This document shows, in pieces, positions 37,301 through 45,619 of a stretch of DNA of 64,000 bases. The stretch lies in NCBI GenBank assembly GCA_949987565.1, contig OX465102.1, positions 28,425,768 to 28,489,767 on the forward strand, in the 5' to 3' direction. The position numbers were made by a program, and so were the translations under genes. The notes beneath the pieces were generated by a model that was not told the DNA's origin, did not search any database, and was given only the letters and a program-made list of their open reading frames with translations. The number at the start of each line of letters is the position of its first letter. The first letter of the stretch is position 1. This DNA is from Luidia sarsii (lineage: Eukaryota; Echinodermata; Asteroidea; Paxillosida; Luidiidae).

Positions 37301-38862
37301 ATTGGTGAAGTTGGTACAGTGTGCCCCATTGGTGAAGTTGGTACAGTGTGCCCCATTGGTGAAGTTGGTACAGTGTGCCCCATTGGTGAAGTTGGTACAG
37401 TGTGCCCCATTGGTGAAGTTGGTACAGTGTGCCCCATTGGTGAAGTTGGTACAGTGTGCCCCATTGGTGAAGTTGGTACAGTGTGCCCCATTGGTGAAGT
37501 TGGTACAGTGTGCCCCATTGGTGAAGTTGGTACAGTGTGCCCCATTGGTGAAGTTGGTACAGTGTGCCCCATTGGTGAAGTTGGTACAGTGTGCCCCATT
37601 GGTGAAGTTGGTACAGTGTGCCCCATTGGTGAAGTTGGTACAGTGTGTGCCATGTTGTTAGTAGTGCAGTTGTTCTAATGATTAACTTGGGTGAATTGGG
37701 TGTTGTGGAAGTAAATTGTGCACCTTACTAGTGAATTGGGTACACTGTCAGTCTTGTTGCAGTCATTGACGACCTCTCTCAACGGAAGAACCCCAAACTA
37801 ATGTAAAAAACAAAATGATTGGTCGTGGTCATTGAGATGGTTTAGGTTTGATCATTCTGTTTGCTGTGGCCTAACAAGGGAGGCTTCTCTCTCTTTGTCT
37901 CCGTCCACAGTGCTTGCCGGGAGAGAGTACGACATGGCCCACAAAGTCCACCTCTCTCTGATGGTGGACTACGTGTCGGAGGTCGGCCAGTGGATGGTGG
38001 GCATCAAGCGGCTGGTCATGGAGGCGCGGACAGCGCTGCCCAAGGAGGTCTGTCCCCCTACGCCCCCTGCAGAGGCCACGGCGGAGGAGCAGCAGGAGGT
38101 GGACAGTGACACCAAGGGCGGCGATGACAAAGAGGAGGCCGAGGACAGAGCTGACAGAGAGGACACTGAGGACAGGGATGACAAAGAGGATGCCAAGGAC
38201 AGGGATGACACAAAGGACACCGAGGACAGAGCTGACAGAGAGGACACTGAGGACAGGGATGACAAAGAGGATGCCAAGGACAGGGATGACACAAAGGACA
38301 CCGAGGACAGAGCTGACAGAGAGGACACCGAGGACAGAGATGACAAAGAGGATGCCAAGGACAGGGATGACAAAGAGGATGCCAAGGACAGGGATGACAA
38401 AGAGGATGCCAAGGACAGGGATGACAAAGAGGATGCCAAGGACAGGGATGACAAAGAGGATGCCAAGGACAGGGATGACACAAAGGACACCGAGGACAGA
38501 GCTGACAGAGAGGACACAGAGGACAGAGATGACAAAGAGGATGCCAAGTAGAGGGATGGACTTTGTGGGCCATGTCGTACTCTCTCCCTGTCTTTTTGGA
38601 CAGCAAGGACAGAGATGACAAAGAGGGCAGCAAGGACAGAGCAGATGTCATGGTCGGAGTTGACAGAGAAGACACCGAGGACAGAGATGACAGACAGGAC
38701 GTCAAGGAGAGGGATGACAAAAAGGATGCCAAGGACCAAGGTGACAAAGAGGACACCGAGGTCAGGGATGACAGAGAGGATGCCAAGAACGTACGTAGGG
38801 GACACCCAAACGTGAGGAGGGGACCAAAGAGGAGACCACCTTCGGTCCAGCTACCCCCATAG
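31327..38862 (+). CDS. SRA1: SRA1 (steroid receptor RNA activator protein) with an expanded repeat C-terminus
   Basis: SRA1/SRAP acts with the SRA RNA in nuclear receptor co-regulation in mammals and has a C-terminal helical bundle related to splicing factor PRP18 (family knowledge). Exons: 31327-31345, 34402-34545, 35907-36154, 37097-37205, 37911-38547 and probably 38604-38862. Phases 1, 1, 0, 1, 2 are all consistent. Hallmarks: RGWNDPP at residues 11-17, a proline-rich linker, helices DICEATLGKLRGVLERC and AEDIRKRLDVLTGMWEADKL, and the signature LMVDYVSEVGQWMVGIKRL (190-208). Human SRA1 is about 236 aa and ends soon after this motif; here a 27-bp coding minisatellite adds a long D/E/K/R-rich tail. 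Length is about 471 aa if the 56-nt intron is spliced, or 386 aa if the TAG at 38,549 is used. The first 19-nt coding exon is assigned from MASTRPG, its Kozak context and the matching phase. Confidence 0.92.
31657..33133 (+). mobile_element. DNA-transposon-like element, copy B (in SRA1 intron 1)
   Basis: Same ends and order as copy A (27,036-28,052), same orientation, but with an extra block of about 460 bp at roughly 32,075-32,535 that copy A lacks. The insert has no recognisable coding capacity. Confidence 0.8.
33134..34401. other. SRA1 intron 1, right part, with a probable LINE 3' tail
   Basis: 33,134-33,890 is AT-rich with nothing recognisable. 33,900-34,270 resembles a retrotransposon 3' UTR: GGCGGCGAGGAGTACAG, then AATAAATAAACCATTC and (AAT)n. 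Confidence 0.4.
34402..34545 (+). CDS. SRA1: SRA1 exon 2: RGWNDPP motif
   Basis: Acceptor TACCTTGCAG|GCAACC and donor CAACAG|GTTGCT. It encodes (G)NPDRGWNDPPMFMYNSDG, then a Q/G/P-rich stretch ending TYTPQAT. This matches the conserved N-terminal motif of SRA1 proteins. Phase 1 in and out. Confidence 0.93.
34836..35018. mobile_element. Hairpin-headed retroposon with 13-bp target duplication
   Basis: Direct repeats ACTTACATCCCTG at 34,823-34,835 and 35,019-35,031 flank the element. Its first 151 bp are an almost perfect palindrome (GATAAATAGGTTTGCGGAGA ... CTCCGCAAACCTATTTATCC) and a 30-bp tail follows. The GGTTCTTTTCAGAACCACAC segment recurs at 36,556-36,575. Confidence 0.85.
35455..35570 (-). 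mobile_element. Decayed copy of the TATATCACC retroposon
   Basis: AAGTTGCAAACTGCTTACTGA and GATCCTAGCAAGACCTTTCT match the 3'-end and core blocks of the family found at 39.6, 46.5 and 51.2 kb, with many substitutions. Confidence 0.55.
35645..35820 (+). repeat. SINE copy with inverted head
   Basis: AGGTTCAAGTCCCGGTCCAG followed by the shared tail (TTCAGTTTGTTCAAAAGTTC). Just upstream, ACTTGAACCTGAGACCACTGG is an inverted copy of the head. Confidence 0.6.
35907..36154 (+). CDS. SRA1: SRA1 exon 3: proline-rich linker and first bundle helix
   Basis: Acceptor CATCACAAAG|CCGGC (an AAG acceptor) and donor GCTGAAG|GTGATG. The proline/serine-rich linker (PPIGLGQTPPLQPLTPRP) leads to PDDICEATLGKLRGVLERC, aligning with the start of the SRA1 C-terminal domain. 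Phase 1 in, phase 0 out. Confidence 0.9.
36511..36625 (+). ncRNA. Hammerhead-like motif at a retroelement (Penelope-like?) 3' end
   Basis: CTGACGA at 36,514, a hairpin GAGCAG...CTGCTC, then GAAAC, inside an outer CTC...GAG pair. This resembles the CUGANGA / stem II / GAAA core of hammerhead ribozymes found in Penelope-like elements (established for that group). One unpaired C after CUGACGA makes it non-canonical. Downstream, CTCTTTTCAGAGCCACACTC and GGTGTCACCGCAAAC match the hairpin element at 34.8 kb. Confidence 0.35.
36841..37040 (+). repeat. tRNA-derived SINE in SRA1 intron 3
   Basis: GGTGGTGAGAGCTCCAC (A-box-like) and GGGTTCAAGTCCCAG (B box), then a tail (TTCAGTTGGTTAGCATTC) shared with 54,755-54,912. 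Confidence 0.65.
37097..37205 (+). CDS. SRA1: SRA1 exon 4: second bundle helices
   Basis: Acceptor ATCTACAG|CCCCG and donor CCACAG|GTCGGT. It encodes PRVAEDIRKRLDVLTGMWEA and then DKLSSDVQRRMSKLST, aligned with the human segment that reads ...DISRRLALLQEQW. Phase 0 in, phase 1 out. The frame stays open across the donor into the 27-bp array of the next intron. Confidence 0.92.
37294..37644 (+). repeat. 27-bp tandem array, 13 near-perfect copies, SRA1 intron 4
   Basis: GTGCCCCATTGGTGAAG... repeats with a period of exactly 27 bp and essentially no divergence. The period is a multiple of three, so the array stays open and gives a CPIGEVGTV repeat. I read it as an intron minisatellite, not protein. 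Confidence 0.97.
37911..38547 (+). CDS. SRA1: SRA1 exon 5: signature helix and start of the repeat tail
   Basis: Acceptor CGTCCACAG|TGCTTG. It encodes the signature LMVDYVSEVGQWMVGIKRL, a short P/A/E-rich linker and then nine-residue repeats of the types DRDDKEDAK, DRDDTKDTE and DRADREDTE. The exon either stops at TAG 38549-38551 or is spliced at 38547 (CCAA|GTAGAG, a weak donor), phase 2. Confidence 0.88.
38123..38800 (+). repeat. SRA1: Coding 27-bp minisatellite in the SRA1 tail
   Basis: Units such as GACAGGGATGACAAAGAGGA recur every 27 bp, preserving frame. They are near-identical at 38,330-38,480 and more diverged at 38,605-38,795. The array is interrupted at 38,548-38,603 by an inverted copy of part of exon 5. 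Confidence 0.93.
38604..38862 (+). CDS. SRA1: SRA1 putative exon 6: continuation of the repeat tail
   Basis: A good acceptor (CCTGTCTTTTTGGACAG|CAAGG) precedes it. Splicing from 38,547 keeps the nine-residue repeat in register (...EDA-N-KDRDDKEGSKDRAD...), and the frame runs through more diverged repeats to VRRGPKRRPPSVQLPP and TAG. The alternative is that translation stops at 38,551 and this is 3' UTR. The in-frame continuation and basic end favour coding. Confidence 0.5.
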
Positions 38863-39300
38863 CTGCGGAACCTGAGGCCAGGGATCTGCCCGCTCGAGAT
38901 GGGGGCCGGAAAAAACAAACAAAGAGGGACTTTCAAAGACCCCTCATCAGCAGCATCAGCACACACGGCGAGGACTTCCCTGCTTGGAACGGCCGACGGA
39001 GAGACGTTCAGAGACGGAGCGAAACTCCTGGAATCTCAAGATGCAGCACGAAGAAACTGGCCAGCATGTTTGGGCACCAGCCCTCCCAACTGCTCGCCGC
39101 CTCCCCCAGAGACGGCAGAGGTGGCTAGGGAATCCTGCCAGGGCCGGCCAGGAGAGAATTGAGTCAGAGTCTCAGAAAAGGACCCCGGACTGGCCCAAGG
39201 ACATGGGATGAGGCTTTGCCTCTCCCAGGCCTCTGCTCAAAGAACAGATGATGAAACACACCAGCACTGCAGAAGGCTATTTTTTTTAAATATTGGTAAA
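38863..39300. other. SRA1 3' UTR / flank
   Basis: 38,863-39,165 is purine- and C-rich with open frames but no recognisable domain. ATTAAA occurs near 39,305. No clear AATAAA before the repeats start. Confidence 0.4.
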
Positions 39301-39313
39301 TTGAATTAAATTG

Positions 39314-39465
39314 CAAAATTTAGTGGGCCTGATACGTGTATCTGTTTTGTCCTTGTCACTCTGCCTTTGAGAACGGTCCTGCTAGGATCGAAACGTCAGG
39401 CCCACTCAATTTTGAGATTTGCATTTGGGTAATTGGGTAATTGCAACAATTCGGTATATCACTTT
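39314..39465 (+). mobile_element. TATATCACC retroposon, 13-bp target duplication
   Basis: TTGAATTAAATTG at 39,301-39,313 and 39,466-39,478 flank a copy containing GGATCGAAACGTCAGGCCCA and ending GTATATCACTTT. Confidence 0.8.
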
Positions 39466-39607
39466 TTGAATTAAATTGGTTTAATAACGAAAGAGTAAGA
39501 CATCCTCGCAGTAAGAAGCTGAATTGTGACATCTTTTATAATACTATTCTTACACTAGAATATATCAAATTTTAATTATAAAAACTATTCAACTTAGTTC
39601 AGATTAA

Positions 39608-39769
39608 GGTGATGTACAAAAATGTTGCAAACTGCTTACTGACTAAAAATACCAAAATGTAAATCATTAAATTTAGTGGGCCTGACGTTTCGATCCTAGC
39701 AGGACCTTTCTCAAAGACCTTTGAGAAATGTCCTGCTAGGATCGAAACGTCAGGCCCACTAAATTTTTT
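39608..39769 (-). mobile_element. TATATCACC retroposon, palindromic head, perfect 11-bp target duplication
   Basis: GTTCAGATTAA at 39,597-39,607 and 39,770-39,780. The copy begins GGTGATGTAC (its 3' end, minus strand), runs through GTTTCGATCCTAGCAGGACC and then turns back as a second inverted core. Confidence 0.88.
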
Positions 39770-39780
39770 GTTCAGATTAA

Positions 39781-41022
39781 TAATACAAAAAGCATCAAGA
39801 AACTACCCAGTAATCGCCATTAAACCATTATAAACTCCATCATCGATAGTGTAATAATAACGTAACTGCAACCAACAAATTCATATTTTTTGTATAACTG
39901 TTTGCTCACTGCTTTGCCAAAAAGGTCTACCAAATAGCCCAATCATCTTAAAGGCCAATACAACATTGGGAAGATCGGGAAACATCGATGTCCACAGATT
40001 TCCTTCAAATTTACACAGTTTGTAGATGGTCATGATAGAATCCCCATGTTGAAATCTTACGGTCTGGGAAGCTGTAATTCTCGAGAAATCTTCACTCAAA
40101 CATTGACAAATAGTTTATTACTCGCGAGTAATCAACTATTTCTTACGCTACTGAACGGTGCGTAAACCGTGGCGGCTTCTACTTTCTCCTCAGATCACCA
40201 TTTGAGCTAAAACCTTGACAGGATTTATTTTTTTGAATATTTAATGGTTTAACACTCGAACTGTGGCAATCTTTTGACTTTTACCAATGTTGTATAGGGC
40301 CTTTAATGTCCAGCAAGCACTAAAAAGTAAAGAATGAGATGCTTGCTTCCAGTTGCAGGAATTCCTTCCCAATTTGCTAGTGATTAATTTCTGTTTTCTT
40401 TTTCAAATAATGAAAGGATATGAGCTTGGGCCTACCTTCCTATCCCAAGTGTTCTACCACCACCTCAGCGTTCCAGGGGTTGGTGGGGAGCCTTCCCAAA
40501 TAGTCAACTATCTCAGCCGGCCGGTTTGGACGATGGTGCCAGACTGCAATGAAACCATTGACTGCTGTTTGGAGTGGTTTTTGTTGGTTGGTTGGTTAGT
40601 TGGTTGGCTGAGTTGTCGGTCGGTCGGTTGGTCGGATGGTTGCTGTCTCCCTCTCTGCTTGGCTGACTGGCTGTCTGTTTGTTTGCTTGATTTGAATGAT
40701 TTCTTTGTTTTTCAAGCATCACAATTAGGGGGGAAAAAAATCTCTAGAATCATGTTTGTTGTCATTTTAGTGCCAGCCCATATTTCCTCTTCCAGATATC
40801 AGTAAAATTATATCAACGATTTTGTAAGAAACAATCCACTTTAATTAAATGACTTTAGCCAAATAAAAAAATCTATAGTGCTTCTTTAATGTTCACTTAA
40901 CACTGTAATCAGAGTAGTTATGAATATGCGAGTCGAAGATGTAAAGCAAACCTTTATTTATTCAGTAATAAACTTGGTTATCTTATATGTATGAGAAACA
41001 TTTTGTGGGGTTTTGTTTTACG
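39781..41022. other. Intergenic stretch downstream of SRA1
   Basis: No gene recognised. 40,605-40,680 is a GTTG/GTCG-rich tract whose TCGGTTGGTCGGATGGTTGC recurs at 42,629. A conserved-looking minus frame at 39,881-40,099 matches nothing I know. Confidence 0.4.
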
Positions 41023-41199
41023 CAGTGGCTGTTACGGCAGTCGTCCGTGTGGTTCCCTGACTTAACAGTATTTGTCAGGATGTTAAGCTCTTGGAACCAG
41101 ACTATTAGCTAATAGACTGGTTCAACCAGCCTGCAATGCTGACGAAATACAATCAAGTCAGGGAACCACACGGACTACTGCCGTAACAACAGCCACTGC
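41023..41199. mobile_element. MITE with GCAGTGGCTGTTACGGCAGT termini
   Basis: Left GCAGTGGCTGTTACGGCAGT and GTCCGTGTGGTTCCCTGACT are mirrored at the right as AGTCAGGGAACCACACGGAC and GCCGTAACAACAGCCACTGC. 177 bp. Confidence 0.88.
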
Positions 41200-41424
41200 G
41201 GTTTTTTTGTTTATTGTACTCTGGTAACTTTTTCATAAGAAAGAAGAGGAATGAAATCATGCTGAAGATTTCAGTTGGTGTTTGATTGTGTTTGGCTGTT
41301 TTTGTTTTGATATAGGTCCTACACTGTACATGTAGTATTATGTGAACACTTTAATAGGCTTTGAGATCGCTTGCAAGGACTGAAATGTGAACCTCTCCTT
41401 CATTGAACAAAATGGCAAAGACAA

Positions 41425-41575
41425 CTGTGACTGGAGTGGGATTTGAACCAGAGATCTCTGGTTTTGCGTACCGGGTCTCAGGTTTAAATTTCGTTCCAGT
41501 CCATGTTTTCTTTGCCGTTTTCTCATTTTTTTTCCCAGACGTTCCCAGTCGGTTTTTCATCGATTTGTTTGAGGC
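41425..41575 (+). repeat. Diverged SINE copy
   Basis: GGTCTCAGGTTTAAATTTCG with the shared tail TTTTCTTTGCCGTTTTCTCA and CCCAGTCGGTTTTTCATCGA. An inverted head lies just upstream (TTTGAACCAGAGATCTC). Confidence 0.5.
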
Positions 41576-42013
41576 TGTTTAGATCTGTGTGACTTTACAG
41601 TTTGGAGTGCAATATTTTTGAATAACATGTACTTTCAGTCGTCAGTCCAAACGCCCCTAAAATGATTGGACCACGCATGGAATTGAATATCGACTTTTCC
41701 ATGGTATGGATTTCTGTCAGTGAAGGTATAGGTATACAATATCGTTTGTATTTTATTTTAAGTAAGATGAAAAGTGATCGTTATCAATTATTAGGGTTCC
41801 AACCCAAAGGTTTCTGGATATTTTCGCTAGTAACTCGTGGCTATCGCAGGCCGCCGGATTGCCATGGAAAATATGATACGGGACGAATCTCCTGGATTCG
41901 GCTCCAAACGTACGTCCGCCGTCCCTGTCAGTGTACGTAGTGTCACCCAAAACCTGAAAATACAGATTGTGCTTTAAATTTGCCACTGAATTATTTTTGG
42001 CGTCCTGCCTGGG

Positions 42014-42182
42014 ACGGATTTCACAAAGCCTTACGATACATCGTAACTCTACGTAGTTGATTGATAACTCTATGATTGATAACGCATCGTAAGTGGTAAT
42101 ACTAATAGGCCGTTTGGTTTCTGTGTATGACTCAGTTTCTTGCGATGGATCGTAAACTTACGATGGGTTTGGTGAAATCGAC
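42014..42182. mobile_element. MITE with GATTTCAC termini
   Basis: GATTTCACAAAGCCTTACGAT at the left and ATCGTAA...GATGGGTTTGGTGAAATC at the right form imperfect inverted ends. Similar fragments are near 19.75-19.93 and 51.55-51.65 kb. Confidence 0.6.
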
Positions 42183-42590
42183 TGCCACTGTTCAGAACAA
42201 AGTAATACATTCACCCATGGAGGAATGAGAACAACCCGCCATAATTCACCACTATGAATCACCATAATTATACTGCGCGATCATAAGTTTGGCCGTTGAT
42301 ATATCTGTGACGTAAGAACGGGTGCGAGGAACTGAATGAAATCGAATCCCAAGCCTGAGCACCGAGCGTTATAGTGGTGTGCATGAAGTTATGTCTCTGC
42401 ATGGCCACGCCCAAGTCGCACATGGTGCCCCCCCCCCCAAAAAAAAAAAAAAAAAAATCAGCTAAATTATGGCTTCAGCTCCGGCTTCGCTGAAACAGCT
42501 TGGAGTTCTAGCTGTCATTGTCTCGGTTGAAGTTGAAGCTTTGGATTTTTTTTGTTTTTAGTATTTCTACTAACAGAATTGTCGGTCGGT

Positions 42591-42620
42591 CCATGGAGGA
42601 ATAAGTAGATTCCTCCATGG
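42591..42620. repeat. 30-bp mini-hairpin CCATGGAGGAAT
   Basis: CCATGGAGGAAT, a short loop, then ATTCCTCCATGG, placed inside a GGTC repeat. The same unit occurs at 43,855-43,888. Confidence 0.75.
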
Positions 42621-43419
42621 TCGGTCGGTCGGTCGGTTGGTCGGATGGTTGCTGTCTCCCTCTCTGCTTCACTGAAACAGCTTGGAGTTCTAGCCGTCAT
42701 TCTTTGGATTCTTTTGTTTTTAGTATTTCTACTAACATTTGAAAATAATAATTATGGAGCCAAAGGCTTCACGAGCCTATAAGCCGGGTTTTGGAAAAGG
42801 GCCGGCTATGATAACATTGATGAGGCTTGGAAGTATACATGAGCAATTATGGAAGTCGTCAACAAGCGGCTGCAGCCAGTCGGCCCATCTGGTGCGTGCA
42901 TCATTGCATGTTGCATCTAGCCGCAGCCAATAATTATTCGGACACGCCGGCCGCTCAAAAGCTCAATAGTAAGCTACATTAGGTGCAGCACACTACAGTA
43001 TAATTCCGAGTCCATCCAAGAGTGCTCCGCCGAGTTGGTTATCATAATTAAAGTGTGGACCCACAACTTTGAAGGGGTCTTTGGAGGCTAATTAACTGAT
43101 ACGTTGTAAGATAAGTGAAGCGGAGGCCCATATCTGGTTTTAAATGTGGCCATATTTCTTGACTAGAAGTGATGGAGGGGTCCATCCCAAAACCCTTGCA
43201 GAAATTCGACTTGGAAGGCTACACATTTTGGTCCAAACTACAATTTTCATTATAGCTACAAAAACTCAATGGGAGCTCGACTGAGTGTTCTGCACCCACG
43301 TGTATGTACTGTATGTAGTGTACATGTACTTGTACAAAATTATTGTGTTTAGAAGTTATAGCGCCCTCTACAACCACACGCCCACTTGTGTTTACATGTG
43401 CTTTTGGTCTTTGGCAGGC

Positions 43420-43614
43420 TGTGGGATCATCAATTGCGGAACTCCTGTCATTTTATTCCGTCCCACGGAGGAACTGAAGCATTGTTCCCGTTTCCCGGGC
43501 CATCCCCGCTTCCTCGGGATACCCTGTGAACGGACTGGGCTACCACCAAGACGCCGCACGCTGGCCGAGCATCCGGACATTCCAATCGAAACAACTCGGG
43601 CCTCCCCAAACAAA
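43420..43614 (+). other. Candidate non-coding leader exon upstream of the SCARB2-like gene
   Basis: A good acceptor (GGTCTTTGGCAG) and donor (ACAAA|GTAAGG) bracket 195 bp. One plus frame is open (CGIINCGTPVILFRP...), but I recognise no protein and its phase does not join the acceptor before the SCARB2-like ATG. It could be a 5' UTR exon of that gene, an exon of another gene, or chance. Confidence 0.22.
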
Positions 43615-43854
43615 GTAAGGCGACGGCAAAGTTGACTTCATTGTCATGTGGTTGATCACATGATCACATGATCACTTGTTTATGAAAGGCAATCCCCGTC
43701 TAGATCTTGCGCAAGTCACTGCGAAGCGAAGTCCAACCCTTTTGTTTTGGACAGTTTAACTTCAAGGAAACGCTTTGTGAAAGCGGGGATAGCACTTGAC
43801 ATTGACTTTGACGTTGCCTGCTCGTATCAGTCTTGAAAGGTACGGATAGTAGTA

Positions 43855-43888
43855 CCATGGAGGAATAAGTAGACTTATTCCTCCATGG
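43855..43888. repeat. 34-bp mini-hairpin CCATGGAGGAATAAGT
   Basis: CCATGGAGGAATAAGT and its exact inverse, ACTTATTCCTCCATGG, separated by two bases. An (ACT/AGT)n microsatellite follows (43,905-43,985). Confidence 0.8.
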
Positions 43889-43934
43889 TAGTACAGTACT
43901 ACTACTACTTCACTACTAGTACTAGTACTAGTAC

Positions 43935-43969
<35 letters not shown>

Positions 43970-44140
43970 CTAGTACTAGTAGTAATGTACTATTTCAGTA
44001 TTTGACTAGTTACACTGTTCATACATGTGTTCTCAAATTCAAAACAAACAAAGTTAGTGGGCCAGCCGTTTCGATCCTAGCACTAAGCAGTAGCAGTAGG
44101 CAGTACCACTACCAGCAGTAGGCAGTAGCACTGAACTGTA

Positions 44141-44608
44141 GTAGTCCGAGCAACTTGGACCCGACAAGTCACCCTTTTTTTAATCGAATTTTGAAATTTG
44201 GAGGGACAGGTGACAGTCACCTGTCCCTCAAAATTTCAAAATTCGATAAAAATAGGGTGACTTGTCGGGTCTAAGTACATGTAGTCCCACTTGGCACTTG
44301 ACTTACTGGGTAGTCCGAGTAACTTGGACCTGACAAGTCACCCTTTTTTTATAGAATTTTGAAATTTTTAGTTTCAGGTGACTGTTTCGGGTGACCTACG
44401 GCTACAGGGTGACTTGTCGGGTCCAAGTTACTCGGACTACCCAGTAAGTGGGACTACTTAGACCTGACAAGTCACCCTTTTTTTATCGAATTTTGAAATT
44501 TTGAGTTTCGAGTGACTGTTTCGTGTGACATACAGTCACCCGAAACTCAAAATTTCAAAATTCGATAAAAAAAGGGTGACTTGTCGGGTCCACGTTACTC
44601 GGACTACT
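44141..44608. mobile_element. Three consecutive AGTCCGAGTAACTT palindromes
   Basis: Palindromes at about 44,141-44,286, 44,303-44,448 and 44,441-44,608, each built on GACAAGTCACCC...TTTTGAAATTT and its inverse. Arms are about 65-75 bp. A further single arm lies at 44,987-45,070. Confidence 0.88.
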
Positions 44609-44986
44609 TACTGGGCTGCTAGGACTAGAGCTCTCCTTAAACTGTTAAACGAGTTTTGAGATTGTCTGTTGCACTAGCGTCCCACCGCTTCTAATATTAT
44701 TAATATACAAAAATACTGATTCTAAGGGCCTTAAAAGTGCCCGAAATCGCGTCCAAAGATTCAATAAAAGCGCCTGACGAATTCTAGACATGTCCAGACA
44801 ACCAAGTGGTACTTCAGCGGTACCTACATGTACGATTTATTTTTGGACCGCAAATCCAACAAAATGTCTCCGATGTGGGCATCGGACATGTCGCATTGTT
44901 GCAAACTCCAGTCGTGTGTCTCACCATGCGCTTTAGCAATGAGGCCATGTCTGGTACCCAGTCTTCGTGTAGTATTGTTTGTACTA

Positions 44987-45460
44987 GTCCGAGTGACTTG
45001 GACCCGACAAGTTACCCTTTTTTTATCGAATTTTGAAATTTTGAGGGTCGGGTGACTGTAGGGTCCAAGGACAACGGGTACATGGAAACGCTTGAACTTT
45101 GACTTAAAAAAAAAAAAACCTTCCGAAATCCCCAGATTTCCCCCCAAAACACCAGTGAAACCATCCCAAGCGCCCATTGAAGATTAAGTGAGACAGATTC
45201 CAATACTGGTCATTTTGTTTTACTCACGTTTGGGAAAAGGGAGAAATTTCCCCTCAGTTGACTAACTTGACCGAGACGATTCTCTCCCTTCCGACGAGCC
45301 AAAAAGCGGCCATCTTTGATTTCAAATTGAAACGGTATATATACATGTACGTAAACACATAAATCGATGACGTTTTGGCAGGTCCGTGCATGCGCACGCA
45401 CACACTTACACAGACCCACTGTGCACACAGACCTGTCAAAACGTCATCGATTTACGGGGG
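44987..45460. mobile_element. Composite repeat just upstream of the SCARB2-like start
   Basis: GTCCGAGTGACTTGGACCCG, then CCCAAAACACCAGTGAAACC, then the arm shared with 28.9 kb (AGATTCCAATACTGGTCATT). The same order occurs at 29,797-30,060. A small palindrome (AAATCGATGACGTTTTG ... CAAAACGTCATCGATTT) closes it at 45,361-45,453. It may overlap the gene's promoter. Confidence 0.7.
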
Positions 45461-45490
45461 TGTGATTTTTTGTTTGGCACAGACGGTGGA

Positions 45491-45619
45491 ATGGCCTCCA
45501 GCAAGTGCACATGCAGCTGCTGCCTATGGCTGATCCTTGTGGTGGGCATCATCCTGGCCGTGCTCGGTGCCCTCATGTTCCCCGTCTTCCAATACATCAT
45601 ACACGAGGAGATAGTCAAG
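45491..45619 (+). CDS. SCARB2: SCARB2-like exon 1: start and first membrane span
   Basis: Starts MASSKCTCSCC, then a hydrophobic span LWLILVVGIILAVLGALMF. Donor GTCAAG|GTGAGT, phase 0. Cysteines next to the membrane could be palmitoylated, as in CD36 relatives. A good acceptor (TTTGTTTGGCACAG at 45,481) lies just upstream, so a non-coding leader exon is likely. Confidence 0.9.

Noticed and set aside
37294..37644. A CRISPR-like array
   Set aside because: The 27-bp units are contiguous with no unique spacers, in an intron of a eukaryotic gene; it is a minisatellite. The same holds for the 12-, 21- and 70-bp arrays.
37969..38966. Minus-strand frames of 278 and 302 residues across the SRA1 tail
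   Set aside because: They are the complement of the coding 27-bp repeat; the plus strand has the conserved SRA1 sequence and splice sites.
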